Part shown: piece by piece, positions 35,170 through 47,330 of the stretch
How the letters are laid out: each line of letters opens with the position of its first letter
Position numbering within the stretch: the first letter of the stretch is position 1
NCBI RefSeq assembly: GCF_032854445.1
Contig: NC_088302.1
Location: 33,079,979-33,143,978, forward strand
Reading direction: 5' to 3'
DNA length: 64,000 bases
DNA from: Liolophura sinensis
Lineage: Eukaryota > Mollusca > Polyplacophora > Chitonida > Chitonidae
Translations under genes and position numbers: made by a program
The notes under the pieces: model-generated
Seen by the model: the letters and a program-made list of their open reading frames with translations, nothing else
What the model was told of the DNA's origin: nothing
Databases searched by the model: none

Positions 35170-37469
35170 TGCAATTCAATTTTCGGTGGTTACAATATTG
35201 GGTGTCTGTGGGTAGTTGTGAAAGCCATGCTATCCTGCTTTCAGCCGTAGAAATGAAACCTAAAATGGATAACAGTAAACGTGATGTTTATTTCTGAATA
35301 AGCTAGATGCCGTAGGTCGTATATCCCTACTGCACCTGACCTCATTTCACCAGCAAGGCATGGAGGAAGGCATGAAGATAACATTGTTCAGACCAATGAA
35401 TGCATGTTGACAGATGGAAATGTATATCAGGAATACCAGGAATTGTCGGCTCGAGAGAAGTTCAATGCTCAAGTGTAAGTTGAAACTGAAGTTCAAGTTT
35501 GATATCCAACTTGTGCAGAGCACGAGCTGAACATCACTTGTGGTGAGCTAACAATTCCTGATATCCTGTCACCCACAACAGGCATTACATGTTTTTTATA
35601 CCGAGAAAACAGTGTGTGCCTGTTCAAACTCAGTTCGTTTCTTTAAATCGCTGAACCTGTTACGTGTACATCGGTAGCGGAGCTAGCCATCGTCCAGTTG
35701 TTTACGTTTACAAACAAGCTGACGTAAAAGGGCACAAAAGGGGAGATAACTGCAGTACAATGCACGCACGAGATCGTTGGCTGTTGACGTGGGATATTAC
35801 TTTGTGAGCGCGATGTTGCTCTCCATGAATGCGTTATCGTTGTACATCGTGTTTTGTGGAACAGGTGTTGTTCATTTGGAACCAAGAACCACGCTTGAAA
35901 TACATGTATTTTACATTCTTCCCTGTTTCTATTTGTGTTTAACTTGGGTGATATTTGATACAGAGCCGTAAAAGTGACATGGCATGACTTAACAAAGATG
36001 TCGTGCGAACGACTTAACATAGATCTCGCGCGCACGAGTGCGCACCTCCTGTGCATGTTACCCGTCATTATCACCCTTTGCTGCTTGTTATTAGTTTGCG
36101 TAATTCTCTCGTGCATCTGCCTTTTTCTATGCGTATGGAAATTTGTACTAATAAGTACAGTGTATACTGGGCATGCGCCTTGAGATTACGAATCCTCAGA
36201 TAAGGATATAATCGAGTGGTATACGAATGCCGGATTGACAATTGGATTCAACGATGGATACACTTGAAGCCAACCTTTCCGAAGAAAATAAGACATTAAG
36301 TAAACCAAAAAAAAACATGCCGTAAATTGCTTATGGGAAATGAGGTCATTAAGAATACTGACAGCGGCAACAAAGTTAACCATGGCGAAAAAAAACACAC
36401 TAAAAGTAAGTGTTTCGTTATAGGCACATTTCTGTTACACTTAATAAACGTGTTCAGTTTTTAATTCGCAAAAACTATGTTTAGTAATCAAAGAAATGTG
36501 TGTATTACAGAAAACATGTGAAAAGTTTACATAGTAATATGGTGGATATTTTCAATTAATACAAACAGTCCAGTAAGCTTGAATTAGTAATATTAAGTGT
36601 AAAAAGCCGATAAACATGTAAAAGTTTATTTATTTGATTGGTGTTTTACGCCGTGTTCATGTAAAAGTGTTTATTGTCGTAAACATGTGACACATATTAA
36701 ACATAGTTTTTTATGAATGAACAGCTCGTTGATTAAATGTAACAGAAATGTACTTATAAACGTAACACTGACAATTTTTATTGGCTTAAAATCTGTTACA
36801 TTTCCGAATAGATCTCCGCATACAAAACCAACGTTTCCCCAAAACTTGCCTGTTCAGCTAATTGCATTTTATTTTACTAATTTGATTTCGACACAAAGTG
36901 ACGGAAAGAAAGAGATACAAGAATAAGTATGAAAAAGCTACTGCACATTAACCTGTTCTCTTGTATTGATTAACCGTCTGTTCACTGACAGTTGACCGCT
37001 CACAGAGCAATATTTCCCAAGTCCAGTGTACGCGGTTTCAAAATTTAAATTCTGACTGATTCTTGGTTGTGGTATACCACATGCCAAAGGCCGATTTATG
37101 TTGTCATACAACTACCAGAATCGTATCGGTCAGTGGAATGGGGTGCCTTCGAGTTGTTCCAACATTACACGTCACAACAGTGTAGAAGTCTTGATGCAAC
37201 TTTCAGAAGACTTAACTGACGTTTATATATAATAAAAAAGTCCACACTATAGAGAGTAGGGCCAGAACTTAGGCGACAGTGTGACCAGTGTCACTGGTCT
37301 GCTGTATTGCCATCTTACTCGCCATGTTTTCAATTGTCGGTTCAAATATATTTTGCAAACAAAGATTTCCGTGTCCTCTTTTTGATTGTGATGCATGCGT
37401 TTGATATATAAAAGTATATAATTCACCATCCTATAGCCAGACAATTTTTTTGATCTAAAGTTTCAGCTT
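35170..37469. other. no confident gene; 157-codon minus-strand ORF inside
   Basis: 35643-36116 on the minus strand is an ATG ORF of 157 codons, the longest unexplained frame outside the protease-like ORF. It is rich in Ser/Thr/Arg/His with no domain that I recognise. Plus-strand frames at 35777-36183 overlap it. No splice-site pair stands out. 36624-36658 is a SINE tail fragment (TTTATTTATTTGATTGGTGT). Confidence 0.3.
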
Positions 37470-37550
37470 AAGCAGCGAGAGTAGGATTTGAACCTGCTTC
37501 CTCATTAGTGGGGACCGATCGGCTGCGGTGAAACCACTGCTTTATCTGAA
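37470..37550 (-). mobile_element. tRNA-like relic
   Basis: Minus strand GAAGCAGGTTCAAATCCTAC is a good B-box match (GGTTCAAATCC). The A-box side is degenerate and no acceptor stem pairs, so a SINE head is more likely than a tRNA gene. Confidence 0.5.
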
Positions 37551-37859
37551 ATGGCCAAAAGAAGTCGTTATGTTTGCGTATAGAGAATTGTCTTGCAGGG
37601 TTATCTTGCACGGTACAATAGTTTCTTTCGAAGCTTTGTCATAGAAATGACATATTTCAGTACAGTTTTTGACAAGAAATTATGTTTTTTTTTGCTGAGA
37701 AAGGATATGTATTTCGGGTCTTGTTGGGTAAAGGGTCTTGTTGGAATCTAGATAGTTGCTCTGCGCACGTTCAAACAAAGAGAAATCGAGCCCATAACAA
37801 CTGCACAATAGCCACTGATTGCATGGGGAAATAGTTGTGAAATATCTTGCGAAAAAAAA

Positions 37860-39075
37860 ATTATTTGAAACTTCTTTGTAGCAGTGGTTGATAATTTTCT
37901 CCTTGATCACGTCTTCATTTTAATTATTAACTAGGAAGACGTCATGTCCTTGCCCTGTTTTTGGTGAATGTTAGAGATTTCTCGGAGAAATATGAAGCTG
38001 GGGCGGCGCTTTAGCAGAAGAAGGTTGGCCTGTTGTATCGTTAATACATGCAACAAGTGTTAAAATTTGTTAAGCTGATCAGACACATTAAAATACATTG
38101 ACTTAAAGCTGAAAAAGCTATTTCGTATGTATTTGTCTCCGCTATTAAACTTCATCTCTTCTCTGTGATGTGGTGTCGTGAATCTCTGCCATATAAGTCT
38201 GTAATCTATTGTTATATGTGATGTCTGTTAGTCCCAGTAAATGTTTACAAACATAACCGAGGTGTCTTATGAACTGCATCAGAATTGAGCAGGCAACTTT
38301 ATTTCATCATTTCTTGTCTTCAAGTGATTGTCTGACATCTTCAATGACACTTCAACCACGACACTGCCTACTTGTTATCATGAACATGGCACGTATGTCT
38401 CGTGTGTCTGCCCTAGCTTGACCGGCAAGTGTCAAAATTGACCTCCATCTCTCATCACGGGAGTTTGAGTTGGACGAACTTTTGGTAAACATAGTGGTGA
38501 GAGGCTTCTGATTCATTGTGCTGCGCTAGCACTCTAACCACTCGGCCACTATCAGTAGCCGAATCAAACTCAAACGAATCGCCCAAGGTGGTCACCAGCC
38601 GCGACAACCCCACGTACAACCTCAGAGAAAGCCAGCACTGGACATTTTCATCACTTCCGCTAATTAGGACCATATGGCTACCACATTACCTTTGCATTTC
38701 AACATTCATGTGATTCGGTTTATCTTAGGGTGTAAATTCTTTCTTCTTTAATGGAATTATCGGCACTGTGCTTTCGCTATCAGCATAACCGATTTGAGAT
38801 TGTTTTTATTTCTTTTAACCAAGGCAATAGTATAAATGTTAACAGGCGATTCAAAATATTTTCATGAGAGTACAATTGCGGACCATAACAGCTATCTTGC
38901 TGTTATGCCCCAACTGCAAATATATCGGGGCCTTAGTGATTCCAAGCTCGAGACAGACAATGTATCTGTCAGAATAACTGATGGACTGATTAGGACTGAT
39001 GGATTGATTCCGTTTAAGGAATACGTCTTGAAGACCCAGATATTAAGTCGTGTTATGTGGCGACCACAGCGAGTC
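37860..39075. repeat. large diverged repeat, copy 2 (family F)
   Basis: 38150-38450 and 38880-39065 align with 24290-24560 and 24650-24810. The intervening 38460-38650 is SINE-derived sequence (minus-strand head at 38491-38552). 37905-37930 matches 44945-44965 (TCTTCATTTTAATTATT). Confidence 0.55.
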
Positions 39076-39160
39076 TGGTAACAGACTTTCCGACTTACGG
39101 CCGGCGAGGAAGGCAGCATGAGCTGTACTTGAACTCACAGCGACAGCATTGTTCAGATGA
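39068..39160 (-). mobile_element. SINE fragment (first family)
   Basis: CTTACGGCCGGCGAGGAAGG and ACTTGAACTCACAGCGACAG are the linker and B-box region. Both ends are missing. Confidence 0.7.
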
Positions 39161-39849
39161 AGTTGTTTTTACAAAACAACGTTGCTTGTTAACATCGACC
39201 ATCTCAAATGCGAGTTAAAAGTTAAAATGGATTTATGGAGTTTTATGAATGTGGTCAGCAGGTTCCTGGTGCCATATCCCTCCAAAGTTCTGTTGATTTA
39301 AGGGTTTAACACTATACCAAACAACCTTGCTTCGTACCTTGTGAAATTCTGAGAATCAATGCACTTTGTAGAATTCGAGGGATTTGACAAGTTACGCAAC
39401 AACGCTTAATACTAAGAAGTGGAAATACGACCTGTTTCACGCTGTCGTTCTCTTTCACCCCTTCCGCAAAGCTCATGAATTTTAGATTAATCAGCGGCAA
39501 GCTAATGGAGTTGGCCTAGATATTTCAAATCTGTTCATAAATGAAGTCGTGTCGTATTGCTCCGTAATGTACTTATGTAGGAATCTATAAGTTCAGTAAT
39601 AAAAAAACTAATTTATAAACCCTTCTCACTGAAGGAAATTCCGATATTTCACCTATACGTAAATCATAAAAATAGATCTAACATGTAAACAAATTCAAAT
39701 CATTTTATTTGCAGAAATAAACAGCAAAACAATGTTTTATTCGGGGAGGTAAACACAGCAACCAATATGTTGCGTGACACTTGATGTTGAAAGGTCCGCT
39801 CTATTCAGTATGTATAGTTGCACACGGGCAGCAACTGACAGCGGGGTAA

Positions 39850-40100
39850 AATAACAGCCCCACTGTTAGGCTTAACGATGGATTCCAGGTAAAGAGGTAT
39901 CAGTGTGAGGCTCCTGGTTCTTATTCTCTATCCCGATCAACACCAAAATTAAATGGAATTGTCCTTACCCTTTGGCCAACCTAACCACAAAATTTCAACC
40001 AAATCCGTGTATAATCTTTTCTGTAAAGTTGTTCACAGACAGACAGACAAACAGGCAGACGGACATTCAGACACACAGACACACAGATAAGTAGGCAGAC
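39850..40100 (+). repeat. unclassified repeat 3' end with CAGA-rich tail
   Basis: AATTTCAACCAAATCCGTGT followed by a GTTGTTCACAGACAGACAGA tract resembles 3' ends of non-LTR elements that recur in invertebrate genomes with CAGA/ACAA tails. Orientation and family are inferred only from this wording. Confidence 0.35.
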
Positions 40101-40103
40101 ATA

Positions 40104-40319
40104 TTCATTTATTTATTTGATTGGTATTTTACGCCGTACTCAAGAATATTTCACTTATACGACCGTGGCCAGCATTATGGTGAGAGGAAACTCGGCATGT
40201 TGGTGACAGATCTTCCCACGCATGGCCGCAGAGGAAACCAGCATATGTTGAGCTCCCAGCGACAACATGGGGGTCACTGCGCCGCGCTGGCACGCTAACT
40301 ACCTCAGCCACGGAGGCCA
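40104..40319 (-). mobile_element. tRNA-derived SINE with target-site duplication
   Basis: GCAGACATA at 40095-40103 is repeated at 40320-40328, directly flanking the tail (TTCATTTATTTATTTG) and the head (GGCCTCCGTGGCTGAGG on the minus strand). The body has lost the GAGCCCGGGGGAAACCC block. Confidence 0.88.
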
Positions 40320-41141
40320 GCAGACATACAATTAGACAGACACACTCCGGGAAAAGCATGCATGTAACATTCTTCGGCAGAGCTAAAAAGCAGGAATTAC
40401 ATGGATCTGGTATACCATGGATTTACGTCAGTACGCTGAAAAGGTGTATTTAATCCTTTTTTCTAAACTTTAGCCAAAGGTCATTCATATGTTGATGAGT
40501 AAAGAAAATGAAAGTATTGTTTCAGTGTTAATGGACATAATGTTCGATCACTAACCGTTTGATCGTTATTAAAAAAAAACTCCACGCACTCTTGAATGTT
40601 TACATAGAACAAAAAAAGAATCCGGCAGCTGATCAAAACATCCATAATTTATTGATCTATTTGCAGATTTTGCGCTGAATTAATTATAGATTCCTATGGT
40701 CGTGAACGCGAACAGCCTGATGCTGATTTAACTGTTAGTGTTATTGTAGAGTTTATACTTTCTTTGGTGTCTATCATTTCTATAACCGACCTCATATACT
40801 ACTGTGGTGTTTATGACTGAACAGTGCGCTTAACGGTATAGGATTATTGGTTTGTCACAGTAAATTCATGTTTATTTCATCACCATAACACTTTTACGAC
40901 TTTACTTGCAAACATTTATTCACGAACTACAACTGAATTTTTAAATGGCTTTCATGCCCAGAAAGACTACTGTCTTCTTGTCATCATTGAAAATTGATGA
41001 CTGCTTCGCTTAATACATGTTAGAAGCTTTATTTACAATTTTACATATGATTTCTTAGATACGTACTCCTTTGAGAACTTGGTTGGGTTTTGTGATTATT
41101 GACTTGGAACATCCACTACCATTGCCCTTTACGGATAACAA

Positions 41142-41537
41142 GTGGTGTACGAATGTGACTTGACCCTTAGATCCGAAAAGGGAACGATGGGAGATGACAC
41201 ATGACTACAGCGAAGTCGGAAGACACCGGGATCAAAGCCGGTGGTATACGAATGTGTCTTGACCCTTAGATCCGAAAAGGGAACGATGGGGAATGACACA
41301 TGACTATAGCGAAGTCGGAAGACACCGGGATCAAAACCGGTGGTATACGAATGTGACTTGACGCTTAAATCCGAAAAGGGAACGATGGGAAATGACACAT
41401 GACTACAGCGAAGTCGGAAGACACCGTTATCAAAACCGGTGGTATACGAATGTGTCTTGACGCTTAGATCCGAAAAAGGAACGATGGGGAATGACACATG
41501 AATACAGCGAAGTCGGAAGACAAAGGGATCAAAGCTT
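41142..41537. repeat. 99-bp tandem array, four units
   Basis: Units begin at 41142, 41241, 41340 and 41439, exactly 99 bp apart, with only a few substitutions each. The core includes GGTATACGAATGTGWCTTGA, AAGGGAACGATGGG and GAAGTCGGAAGACACCG. The minus strand stays open through it (33-residue repeats with FPIVPFSDL), but there is no ATG at the frame start, only GTG, and the frame closes soon after the array. Confidence 0.95.
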
Positions 41538-44030
41538 TTTTTTTGAAAATGCTACTTGCTGCAGCCTTGACGCCCATGCAGCACTGCAGACGTCAGAGCA
41601 AGGCAACATGACTGGTTGGCCCGGTGTCAGCATAATGTGACTTGGTGGGGTGTCATGTTTGGTGTCTTCGGTGTCCTCCATGCCACCGAAGTGAAGTATA
41701 GTTCACAGCATTTCGGCGGCATGGAGGCGCCCTGCCACAAGCAGTGCACACACTCAACAATCAACTCTTTGTCATATGACTGAAATATTGTGCGGATATG
41801 TAACAGTTATAAGAAACGTACAAAGCGTGATTGCGCAAAACAACTCTTTATATTTCTTTTTATGTAAACAAAGAAAACATAAAAAGCGAAATCGAAAAAA
41901 ACACGACATCCGTGCGTTTGACAATATTATCTCTCAGGCTTGATTATAAACTCTTGACCATTGACTTTCGGTGGGCGGTTAGGTGGCATTTGACTCTGGC
42001 AGAGAAGGAAAACACTACAAGATTAATATTTAAAATGTAACGATAGGTTTGTAAACGCAGATTGATCAAACCAGCTGGATGCATCAGTACATCTTGACAA
42101 AAATAATAAACATTAAGCAAGAAGCAATTACAGGATTTAAGGAGCCGGTGTGTCTAGTTATAAATCGAAGATCAGCATTGCTTAATGGCTTATTAGTAAA
42201 AAAAAAAAAGTTAGGTACGGGCTGATAGAGTATGATACATAAAGTTTCGGTGAATTTGGGAAGCATAAACATGCACCGTTTTAAGCCACAGTGCACAGTG
42301 TCACGGACGACCACACGGGAGCTGAACCTGTCGGTACTTACGCAAACCATTCATTTAACTTCTTCCGATTCACACACCTGCTTCCATAATGATCCTCCCC
42401 GCAAAGCTCTTAAACAAATCTTTTTTTTCGGTTTTCTACCTCAGCGACAGATGTTCCATGGATGACTACAGGACACAAACCAATTTTCACACCATCAGAC
42501 ATTACATGCCACACCAATTATGTTATGTTTTTACATAAACACCAGAGCTATATACCTGACTGGTACACCGCTAAAATTTCCCCTTATACGTTTACTGTAA
42601 AATGTGTGGCTGGACTGCACACAAAACTATACGTTTACATTTGTAGCGTGGTTAAGACTTACCTTGATAAAAGTTTTAGTGGTCATGAATAAACATTAAT
42701 TGAAACATATACTCAAAAGGATGCAACCAAGATTTATTTAGTCCTCATTTATACATGCTGTAGTAGGTATATATGCCTATTTGCTCTAGGAAAATCTAGT
42801 GATTTAATATATATAATTAAAACAACACAAGCGTTTTACATGCCCAGGTGTAAACGTCCGGCTATTTGTGTGGAGAGTGGGATTTACCTGAACATGTGCA
42901 GGTTTACAGACCGTTATTATCGCAAAAATACCTTCGTTCAGCTTACAAACGTGGAATGTAAAAGGTAAACATTTATACAACATGTGTAAAACATAAACAG
43001 TACTCGGTGAACGTTTACTAGAAATTCTAACAGTCTAAGGAACATGTGATTCGAAACAAAACGTAACGGCTGATATCAACATAGTTTACTACAGTGTATT
43101 CAAGCTAAAATGTTACGCTGCCTTTTTCACGTTTATATTTTAAGCCATACTCTAGAATTTATTCAGTGGCTCCAAAAATATAAGCTCCTGCAAAATCATA
43201 AGTGATATATTTCGTGGGACCGAAAGGCTCAGAATTGACTTACTGAACTCCGTTCTATTACAGACTGCATATTACATACGTTAAATTAAAATGCAGATGA
43301 GGTCATTACGATTTATCTTTTGGACGGAGACATTTTTTTAGTAACTTAGAACAACCACCTGTTTATACCACTACTGCTTTGAAAAATTATTCAGATCGAA
43401 TTTATTTTTTCTACAGGTTTCAGAGCAGATTAAATAATAGGGCTGATTAGCAATTGTCATGATTTGTACTAGAAAGATCGATGAAGATCAATGACAGCGG
43501 GCTGGAACGGAAGGTTGATATTTGCTCATTCAATTTGCGGTGTGCAAGGTCATGAGTTCGGCTTTTGCATAACCACTGATCGTTGTCAATAATATTTTTC
43601 ACTATCGTGGAATGCATATCCCCTAAATTAGCACTGTCATGAACTTGTCATCATGTAGGGTATTTTCTGACCGTAAATCTGCTATTACGACAATGTATGA
43701 CATAGATTCCTGTTTTTCTCTGCTCACCTGCAATTCATACTATCTCCTAACTCTCAAAGCAGTTTGTCATGATGTTTGCTCAGTCTTAGGCATAAAATTA
43801 TATTAATTCAGTTCCGTATGATGACATCGAGTTACTACCATAGTGAATGCCCGACAAAGTGTAAGATTCTGCTGGTGGGCCACGAGTCCCCGAAATCTGG
43901 TCCTTTATTCTGGTTCTTTTATAGGAAAATCTGCTGATAACACAGTATTTTTAAACCATTCCTAGGCCAATGACGACCAATAAATTGCAATTAATATCAC
44001 ACTATTTCTGTTTACCTAATTATGCTGAAA
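41538..44030. other. no gene seen
   Basis: 41600-41730 contains a GGTGTCATGTTTGGTGTCTT block and a facing CATGCCACCGAAGTG / GGCGGCATGGAGG pair, which look repeat-derived. 43440-43760 is the second copy of the repeat at 31690-31900. Frames at 42084-42692 overlap on both strands and show no motif. Confidence 0.4.
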
Positions 44031-44037
44031 TTCTGAT

Positions 44038-44227
44038 ACTAGGAGACATATATAGGTAGTTGATTTGGGGACTATCAGAGATACAGAGGTAGTTAATTTG
44101 AAGACTTGGAGACATATATAGGTAGTTGATTTGAGGACTTGGAGACATATATAGGTAGTTGATTTGAGGACTAGGAGACACATATAGGTAGTTGATTTGG
44201 GAACTAGGAGACATATATAGGTAGTTG
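44038..44227. repeat. 33-bp tandem array, about six units
   Basis: Units of 33 bp start with ACT at 44038, 44071, 44104, 44137, 44170 and 44203. The core is GGAGACATATATAGGTAGTT. The open minus-strand frame (11-residue repeats) is a consequence of the unit being a multiple of three. Confidence 0.93.
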
Positions 44228-44264
44228 CTACTATTTGAGCATTTAGTCGCAGAGTTAGAATAAA

Positions 44265-44965
44265 ACCCTCACGAAGGTTCATGCAAATTGACAAGATTCC
44301 GAATTTCTTTTTGACCTTTGACCATTGCCCATCATCACCTTCGTCGTTGAATTTAGTCTGAATATGTTGTGGTCTTTATATCTGTGTCACAAGACAAAAG
44401 TTAAGTTCAGCAATCAAAGAGATATTCAGTTCTGGAAATTTTTGGTCGTATAAAGCTGTGTCTTCTTTAACCACACTTGACAGGTTGCATTGTGTAGCAA
44501 TGAAGAATCCCTAAGTAAAACTTGAATCAGATGTTGTGCAGGACGACTTTTTGAAAAAACATAGAAAAAACAGTTTCTTTAGCTCTTCATTTGGCAAAAA
44601 TCCACTCTCCCGTCAATTTTACGCTCGAAACAGTTCCTTATTTTTAAAATTTATTTTCAAGCTCGCTGGCATTTTTATTATCAGTTTTTAAGTTTTTCCA
44701 TGAAACACACTTGCGCCTCGAGGAACGTTACGGTAAACAAGTTATCCTGTGGGAAACGTTATTTTATTTCAAGCACAATCTGTTAAATTATTTGACATTT
44801 CACTTGATCTCCAATGTTTTTCAAGTCTTTTTTGTTAACCCTTAGGTGATAATAAATAGCAGAGGACAAGGTTTGAATTAGCACTTTATTCACATAGGTT
44901 TCCAGCAACAACAACATCATCGACAGAGCTGCTTGAGTAGTAATGTCTTCATTTTAATTATTATT
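44265..44965. repeat. diverged repeat related to 25255 and 23210 segments
   Basis: 44288-44350 matches 25312-25385. 44640-44890 matches 23210-23480. 44945-44965 matches 37905-37930. The order suggests pieces of one or more old elements of 1-2 kb. Confidence 0.5.
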
Positions 44966-45954
44966 TTGAAGTGGTGGATATTTAGAGATTAAGTTATCAT
45001 ATCCCATTACTGTAATTGCGAAACACTGGTTCGCAATGAGTCAATGTGCACAAACCTGACTAGGTGGGGATATCTATTGTAACTATAACAGGCACAGAAC
45101 ATTTTCGCGTCGTTGCATATCGAACACTTATTAATCCTCGGTCCGACGGTTACATTCTTGGTAATATGGATAAGATTAGACAACATCTGTAAATCGTGAC
45201 AAATCAATACACGTCATTACAAATGGCTTTAACTTCTCAATAACTTATAACACGCATTGGTTCTTGGATGATCTTACTCCTGGAATAACAGCCATTAGTA
45301 GTCCTTCAAACCACATTCCACAGAAATGACATAAAATGCTTGGTTTTATTTCTCAACTACGAAATATATGGTGTGGCCTAACTTATAAAAGTACACCAAA
45401 GCACATCAGCTTTCTTCTTTGGGCATAAAAATTGCTTTAAACTGAAGTTTTCGTAAGGTCCCAACGGTTAGTCAAGAAATTAAGTAGCCTGCTGTGGTGA
45501 CGTCAACGTTGAAAGCTGTCGAAACAAAGCTACTGGAAGAAGATACCGAAATGTGGGCACTAAGCAGACCCTGAGTTTCCAGTATGTTCATCGTATAATT
45601 ATTCAGAAATATAAAATATACCTCTTCATTATCCTTAAACCATGCTCTTTGTTTTATAGTACCTTCACATGTATCCTTTATCACAGAATCATTAGGTGGC
45701 CAGATTATGACATAACGGTACTCTGACATACCAGACGCCCGGTGACGAAATGCCAGAGATAGTTACCTAAATAGGTGTACACTGATACGCTCTGCTTTCG
45801 TGACACGGGGTAATCACCAGAATCAAGCTGGAACAAGCTGCAGAAGTGACACCGTGACATCACACTGGTGACAAAGCAGTGACTAAGAAGTTTAAGTTTA
45901 CGGCTATGTTCAGTACCAGAGCAGATGTACTATGGATATGGTGAAATTCGGAAC
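44966..45954. other. no gene seen
   Basis: Minus-strand frames at 45007-45207 and 45472-45729 have no recognised motif or splice support. Confidence 0.45.
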
Positions 45955-46380
45955 ACAGTCTTCGTCTTCACTGAGATTCGCGGATGTCAAAGAAAACCTC
46001 TACACTTACACAGGTAATTACTTACTGGCGTGGATCCAGGCACCACGTGGCTACATTTATATCCTGTCCCCTATGGCGTATGTCGTAGTGGTTCAATGCC
46101 AGATAATTGCTTTCTACACGGAGAGATATTCTAAATCGCCTAGGGAGAGCTAAACAAGATGTTGTTCAGCTGTTCGAAGCTTCAAATTACCTGTTAGCTC
46201 ACTACTTACATCTGGATTCATGTCACAAGCTGGTCTAGAGAGATCTACGTAATCTGCTTAGCGTTTGTCTATACAAGCTGCTCCACTCGATCCCTGACAA
46301 ACGCAAAGGTCCCCAGGAAACACGGGGTCGTCAAGCATTTTGCCATCTACGCATACATCAATCTCCAGCCGATTTTTGCT
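45955..46380 (-). repeat. dispersed repeat family C, copy 3 (inverted)
   Basis: Reverse complement aligns with 11195-11640 through CAGCTTGTATAGACAAACGC, ATCTCTCTAGACCAGCTTGT, GAAAGCAATTATCTGGCATT and GCCACGTGGTGCCTGGATCC. This is the best preserved pair in the window. Confidence 0.78.
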
Positions 46381-47095
46381 CAAAGCTTTTTGTAAAGCAG
46401 CTCATGTAAGCCTTCTCTGTAGGTTAGTTCTCTGTATAACTTTAACACGATTTCCGCATGAATTCCGATGATACTATTATGTCTAGTTATTTGTAGTGAC
46501 TCGGTAGCCTACTATCATATTAGTTAGACATTCACCAGAATACTCCCAGAAACGCTCTCTGTCATTCTCTAAACGGCAAGGTTGTATAGGTATTTAGGGG
46601 ATTGAAGGAGCCGTATTCGTTGTTAGCGCAGAAAATGGCACGAATATAGGTGTTTTGGAGATTGAATGTTACAAGATTGTAACAAGATTTCGGATTGTAC
46701 TAGAGCAATATTGTAGTTGCTAATACCACAGCTTTACTCAATTGACATATAAACAAAACCTCGCTTTAATGTATTGTCTGCTTTATTGTGGAACCAATAT
46801 AAAATGTGATTCATAACTCATTTTGTAGAACATTTCAAATAACACAAGAAACCGTGGTTAATTCTTTAGGCCTATTCGTTCGCATGTTTATATGCTCCAA
46901 CACTATAGCCTGTTCTTGCCACAGTACCACGAGCTGAACAAGAGGCTTTCTCGATTTTATCACCTTTACATCTTCCCGCGCACTGATGAATCGCTTCCCA
47001 AATGAGCTGACCATTGTTCCCATGTAATGTACCAGTAAGATCTTATCTGTTTTCTCGCAAAACGTTATCGCAAAGGCAGATAACAACGGACTACT

Positions 47096-47207
47096 GGCGC
47101 CGTTTGCACAAAGTGATTGTGACTACCATGGAGATACATGTTAAAACATATGTCGCCTTGGTAGTTACAATCAGCTTAGCCTACAATCACTTTGTACAAG
47201 AGGCCCC
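47096..47207. mobile_element. near-palindromic MITE, ~112 bp
   Basis: The left arm reads TTTGCACAAAGTGATTGTGA then CTACCATGG. The right arm is its inverse: CCTTGGTAGTTACAATCA, GCTTAGCCTACAATCACTTT and GTACAAGAGGCCCC. The left arm lacks a ~12-bp piece kept on the right. Both ends carry G/C-rich GGCGCC and AGGCCCC. It would fold into a long hairpin. Confidence 0.8.
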
Positions 47208-47211
47208 CAGA

Positions 47212-47330
47212 GCCTAGTTGTTCAAAACTGGTTCAAGACCTAATACAACATTTAACTTTAAACCAAGTCTTCAATTTTGCACTTAGTCTTAAAAAATTGT
47301 GTAATTATATATTAAATAAGAGCAAAAACT
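47212..47330. mobile_element. fragment of another MITE family
   Basis: GTTGTTCAAAACTGGTT, then AAGACCTAA and CATTTAACTTTAAACC, corresponds to the segment beginning GTTGTTCAAAGCGGTTTC at 63863. It abuts the palindromic MITE. Confidence 0.45.
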
